A DNA stretch of 45,849 bases from Acidobacteriota bacterium. Its GTDB lineage: Bacteria; Acidobacteriota; Terriglobia; Bryobacterales; Bryobacteraceae. Position numbers and translations under genes: made by a program. The notes under the pieces are model-generated. The model was not told the origin of the DNA. It saw only the letters and a list, made by a program, of their open reading frames with translations, and did no database searches. Shown here piece by piece: positions 43,349-45,849 of this stretch. The DNA lies in contig JANXLY010000043.1 of NCBI GenBank assembly GCA_025354885.1, positions 1 to 45,849 on the forward strand, given 5' to 3'. Position 1 is the first letter of the stretch, and each line of letters opens with the position of its first letter.

Positions 43349-45479
43349 CCTCGCCTTCGCACTCTCGGCCGCCGAACCTGTCACCTTCCTGCGTGACGTA
43401 GCACCCATTCTCAACAAGACCGGCTGCACCTCCGGCCCCTGTCACGGCGCAGCCAAAGGCAAGAACGGTTTCAAACTTTCCCTGCGCGGCTACGACCCCC
43501 AATTCGATTACCAGGCTCTCCTCTACGACCTCTCCGGTCGCCGCTTCAATCGTGCCCAACCCGCCAGCAGCCTCATGCTCGCCAAGCCCTCCCAGCAGAT
43601 CCCCCACGGCGGTGGTCAACGCTTCGAAACAGACTCTCTCTATTACAAAACCATCTACAACTGGATAGCCCAGGGCGTCCCCTTCGGAGACCCCGCCAAA
43701 GACGCCGTAACCAGCATCGTTGTCGAACCCAAAGAACTCGCCATGCCCAAACCGGGCGAGACCGCACAGATCAAAGTAGTCGCCCGCTTCGCCGACGGCC
43801 AGTCCCGCGATGTCACCAAAGAAGCCACCATCGAATCAAACGTCCCCACCGTGGCCAAGATCGACACCAAAGCGATGGTCTCCGGCGAGCGCACCGGCGA
43901 AGCCACCCTCCTCGTCCGCTATCAGGGCAAGTATTCCACCGTCCCTGTAACAATCCTCAACCCCAAACCCGGCTTCGTCTGGAAGCCCCTCCCCCAGTAC
44001 AGCTACATCGATCAGCTCGTCGATGCCAAGCTCAGCAAGCTCCATCTCCAGCCGAGTGGCGGCATCGATGACGCCACCTTCCTCCGCCGCATCACTCTCG
44101 ACCTCACCGGCGCCATCCCCACTCCAGAAGAAGTCCGCGCCTTCCTCGCCGACCCCACACCTCAGCGCATCAAGCGCGCAAAGCGCATCGACAAACTAAT
44201 CGCCAGCCCCGCCTACGCCGACCACTGGACCGTCAAATGGGGCGACCTCCTCCAGTCCTCCCGTAAGTTCCTCGGCGAAAAAGGCACCTTCGGATTCCGC
44301 GAATGGATCCACCAGTCCATCGCTTCCAACAAGCCTTACGACAAAATGGCTCGCGAACTCCTCACCAGTCGCGGCTCCTCTTACGACGACCCAGCCGCCA
44401 ACTACTTCCGCACCACCCGCGAACCCAAACCCACCATGGAAAAAACCACCCAGGTCTTCCTCGGCGTCCGCATGGTTTGCGCCCAGTGCCACGATCACCC
44501 CTTCGAAAAGTGGACTCAAAATCAGTACTACCAGATGGCCGCCTTCTTCTCCGTAGTCGGTCTCCGTCCCGGCTACGAAGTCGGTGAAGAAATCATCTAC
44601 GACCAGCGTGCCGACTATGAAATGAAGCACCCCAAAGACAGCCGAATCGTCGCTCCGCAATTCCTCATCGCTTCCACAGCCCCAATAAAAATCCCTAGCG
44701 ACGAACACCGCCGCGACGCCCTTGCAGACTGGCTCGTCTCCAAGCAAAATCCCTTCTTTGCCAAAGCCATTGCCAACCGCATCTGGAGTTACTTCTTCAA
44801 CAAAGGCATCATCGATCCCGTCGATGACATCCGCGCCTCCAATCCGCCCGTCAATCCGGCTCTCCTCGAAGCACTCACCAAAGATCTCCTCGATCATAAT
44901 TACGATCTGCAGTACCTTATGCGAACCATCGTAAATTCCCGCATCTATCAAACGAGTTTCGTCCCCAACGAATGGAACGAAAAAGATGCCGATAACTTCT
45001 CCCATGCGCTCCCCCGCCGCCTCGGCTCCGAACAGTTGATGGACGCCGTAGAACTCGCCGCCGGCTCCCGACCCAACTTCCCCGACGTCCCTGAAGACAC
45101 CAATGCCGACCAGCTCCCAGACCCCCACGTGGGCAAAGATGGCTTCCTTGATCTCTTCGGCCGTCCCACTCGCGAATCCGCCTGCGAGTGCGAACGCCGC
45201 ACCGACCTCAGTCTCCCTCAGGCTCTCAACCTCGTAAACGGCACCACGATTTCCGATGCCGTCGCCGACCCCAAAGGTCGTATCTCCAAGCTCGTCCTCG
45301 CCGGCAAACCCGATGCCACTATTGTCGAAGAGCTTTATCTTGCCACCCTATCCCGCCTCCCCAGTAAACAGGAAGCGGACAACGGCCTCAAGTATCTTGC
45401 GGGCGGCCCTCGTGCCACCCGGGCTCAGGATCTTTTGTGGGCCCTTCTCAACAGCAAAGGATTCCTCTACAGTTATTAG
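43323..45479 (+). CDS. DUF1549/DUF1553 protein with N-terminal cytochrome-like and Ig-like domains
   Basis: 718 aa from ATG 43323 (MRLTILLASLAFALSAAEP); an ATG five codons earlier (43308) is possible. N-terminal heme-like motif CTSGPCH (a CX4CH variant) in ILNKTGCTSGPCHGAAKGK. A Big-2-like domain follows (about 145-210: ATIESNVPTVAKIDTKAMVS). DUF1549 is at about 230-400 (TFLRRITLDLTGAIPTPEE, HWTVKWGDLLQSSRKF, VCAQCHDHPFEKWTQNQYYQ). DUF1553 is at about 460-710 (KQNPFFAKAIANRIWSYFF, LPRRLGSEQLMDAVELAAG). Its domain layout differs from the 906-aa paralog at 5335-8055, which has CxxCH and a discoidin-like insert. The start overlaps the PPC gene. Confidence 0.92.
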   Translation: MRLTILLASLAFALSAAEPVTFLRDVAPILNKTGCTSGPCHGAAKGKNGFKLSLRGYDPQFDYQALLYDLSGRRFNRAQPASSLMLAKPSQQIPHGGGQRFETDSLYYKTIYNWIAQGVPFGDPAKDAVTSIVVEPKELAMPKPGETAQIKVVARFADGQSRDVTKEATIESNVPTVAKIDTKAMVSGERTGEATLLVRYQGKYSTVPVTILNPKPGFVWKPLPQYSYIDQLVDAKLSKLHLQPSGGIDDATFLRRITLDLTGAIPTPEEVRAFLADPTPQRIKRAKRIDKLIASPAYADHWTVKWGDLLQSSRKFLGEKGTFGFREWIHQSIASNKPYDKMARELLTSRGSSYDDPAANYFRTTREPKPTMEKTTQVFLGVRMVCAQCHDHPFEKWTQNQYYQMAAFFSVVGLRPGYEVGEEIIYDQRADYEMKHPKDSRIVAPQFLIASTAPIKIPSDEHRRDALADWLVSKQNPFFAKAIANRIWSYFFNKGIIDPVDDIRASNPPVNPALLEALTKDLLDHNYDLQYLMRTIVNSRIYQTSFVPNEWNEKDADNFSHALPRRLGSEQLMDAVELAAGSRPNFPDVPEDTNADQLPDPHVGKDGFLDLFGRPTRESACECERRTDLSLPQALNLVNGTTISDAVADPKGRISKLVLAGKPDATIVEELYLATLSRLPSKQEADNGLKYLAGGPRATRAQDLLWALLNSKGFLYSY

Positions 45480-45490
45480 GAGACACGATC

Positions 45491-45849
45491 ATGCTTAACA
45501 TTCCTGGACATCCCACCCACACCTGCGAAGGTCCCACCCGTCGCGAACTCATGCGCATCGGTTCGCTCGGTTTAGCCGGACTCCACCTCCCCGGCTTCTT
45601 CCTCTCCCAAAAAGCCGCACTCGCCAACGACATCGCAAAAAAATACGCCGGTGCCCGCGGCTTCGGCAACGCGAAGAACGTCATCATGATCTTCCTCCAG
45701 GGCGGCCCCAGCCACATCGACATCTGGGACCCCAAGCCCAACGCTCCCGCCAACATCCGTGGTGAATTCAAACCCATCAAGACCAAGATCCCCGGCACCT
45801 GGATCGGCGAACACATGCCGATGATGGCCCAGGCCATGGACAAGGTCAC
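45491..45849 (+). CDS. DUF1501 domain protein (cut by window end)
   Basis: First 119 codons. A Tat-like signal TRRELMRIGSLGLAGLHLPG is followed by NAKNVIMIFLQGGPSHIDIW, the DUF1501 opening, and KTKIPGTWIGEHMPMMAQAM. It starts 12 bp after the DUF1553 stop, with AGGAG just upstream of the ATG, and completes the cytochrome/PPC/DUF1553/DUF1501 operon. The paralog at 3903-5351 is the equivalent partner of the first module. Confidence 0.93.
   Translation, partial: MLNIPGHPTHTCEGPTRRELMRIGSLGLAGLHLPGFFLSQKAALANDIAKKYAGARGFGNAKNVIMIFLQGGPSHIDIWDPKPNAPANIRGEFKPIKTKIPGTWIGEHMPMMAQAMDKV

Noticed and set aside
44196..45128. 310-codon minus-strand frame opposite the DUF1553 gene
   Set aside because: Gly/Val/Glu-rich antisense of a strong coding region, no independent evidence.

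Overview
The window looks like a chromosomal piece of an Acidobacteriota member, probably of the Bryobacterales/Solibacter group. This is inferred from protein families: two loci of planctomycete-type cytochrome/DUF1549/DUF1553 proteins paired with DUF1501 proteins, a YVTN beta-propeller protein, a giant He_PIG repeat protein, a carboxypeptidase-regulatory TonB-receptor-like protein, a Ser/Thr kinase and a caspase-TPR protein. No rRNA or tRNA gene and no CRISPR array was seen.

Layout. 1-8055: a YVTN propeller gene interrupted by an in-frame TAG, a secreted DUF2911 protein, rlmN, and an overlapping DUF1553-DUF1501 gene pair. 8125-9646: an IS-like element with a DDE transposase and 13-bp terminal inverted repeats. 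9706-19807: a transmembrane Ser/Thr kinase convergent with a caspase-PEGA-TPR gene and its DUF4384 partner, then a divergent pair encoding a 195-aa membrane-anchored Ig-like protein and a 1602-aa protein with about 15 putative-Ig modules. 19885-26880: an outer-membrane receptor-like protein, a secreted Gfo/Idh/MocA oxidoreductase, a membrane protein preceded by a 23-codon reading frame with a tandem repeat, a GNAT acetyltransferase, and small secreted proteins. 26978-30046: a low-complexity protein, a Y-family DNA polymerase under a LexA-like palindrome, and a divergent esterase.

30047-36000 is an accessory, decaying region: an orphan ParD antitoxin, a RelE/Gp49-like toxin with its HTH antitoxin, an intact higBA pair, a nitrilase pseudogene with an embedded repeat, an L-fuconate-dehydratase-like gene, a DUF4160-DUF2442 pair, and a second higBA pair in which both genes are broken. 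36230-37895 is rplA-rplJ-rplL with its own promoter, leader and strong terminator, detached from rplK and rpoBC. 37946-45849 holds a secreted alpha/beta hydrolase and a second cytochrome/WD40-PPC-DUF1549/1553-DUF1501 operon cut by the window end.

The most notable observations are these. The Y-family polymerase has lost the Asp-Glu of its SxDEA motif but keeps a perfect beta-clamp-binding motif and carries a CTGT-N8-ACAG palindrome beside its start, an ImuB-like arrangement. A 23-aa peptide gene with a doubled IIPIVLPDD motif has its own promoter and Shine-Dalgarno site. Several genes have a TATACT-like box 6-7 nt before the start codon, which suggests leaderless mRNAs. A kinase/caspase/DUF4384 cluster may be a signalling module.
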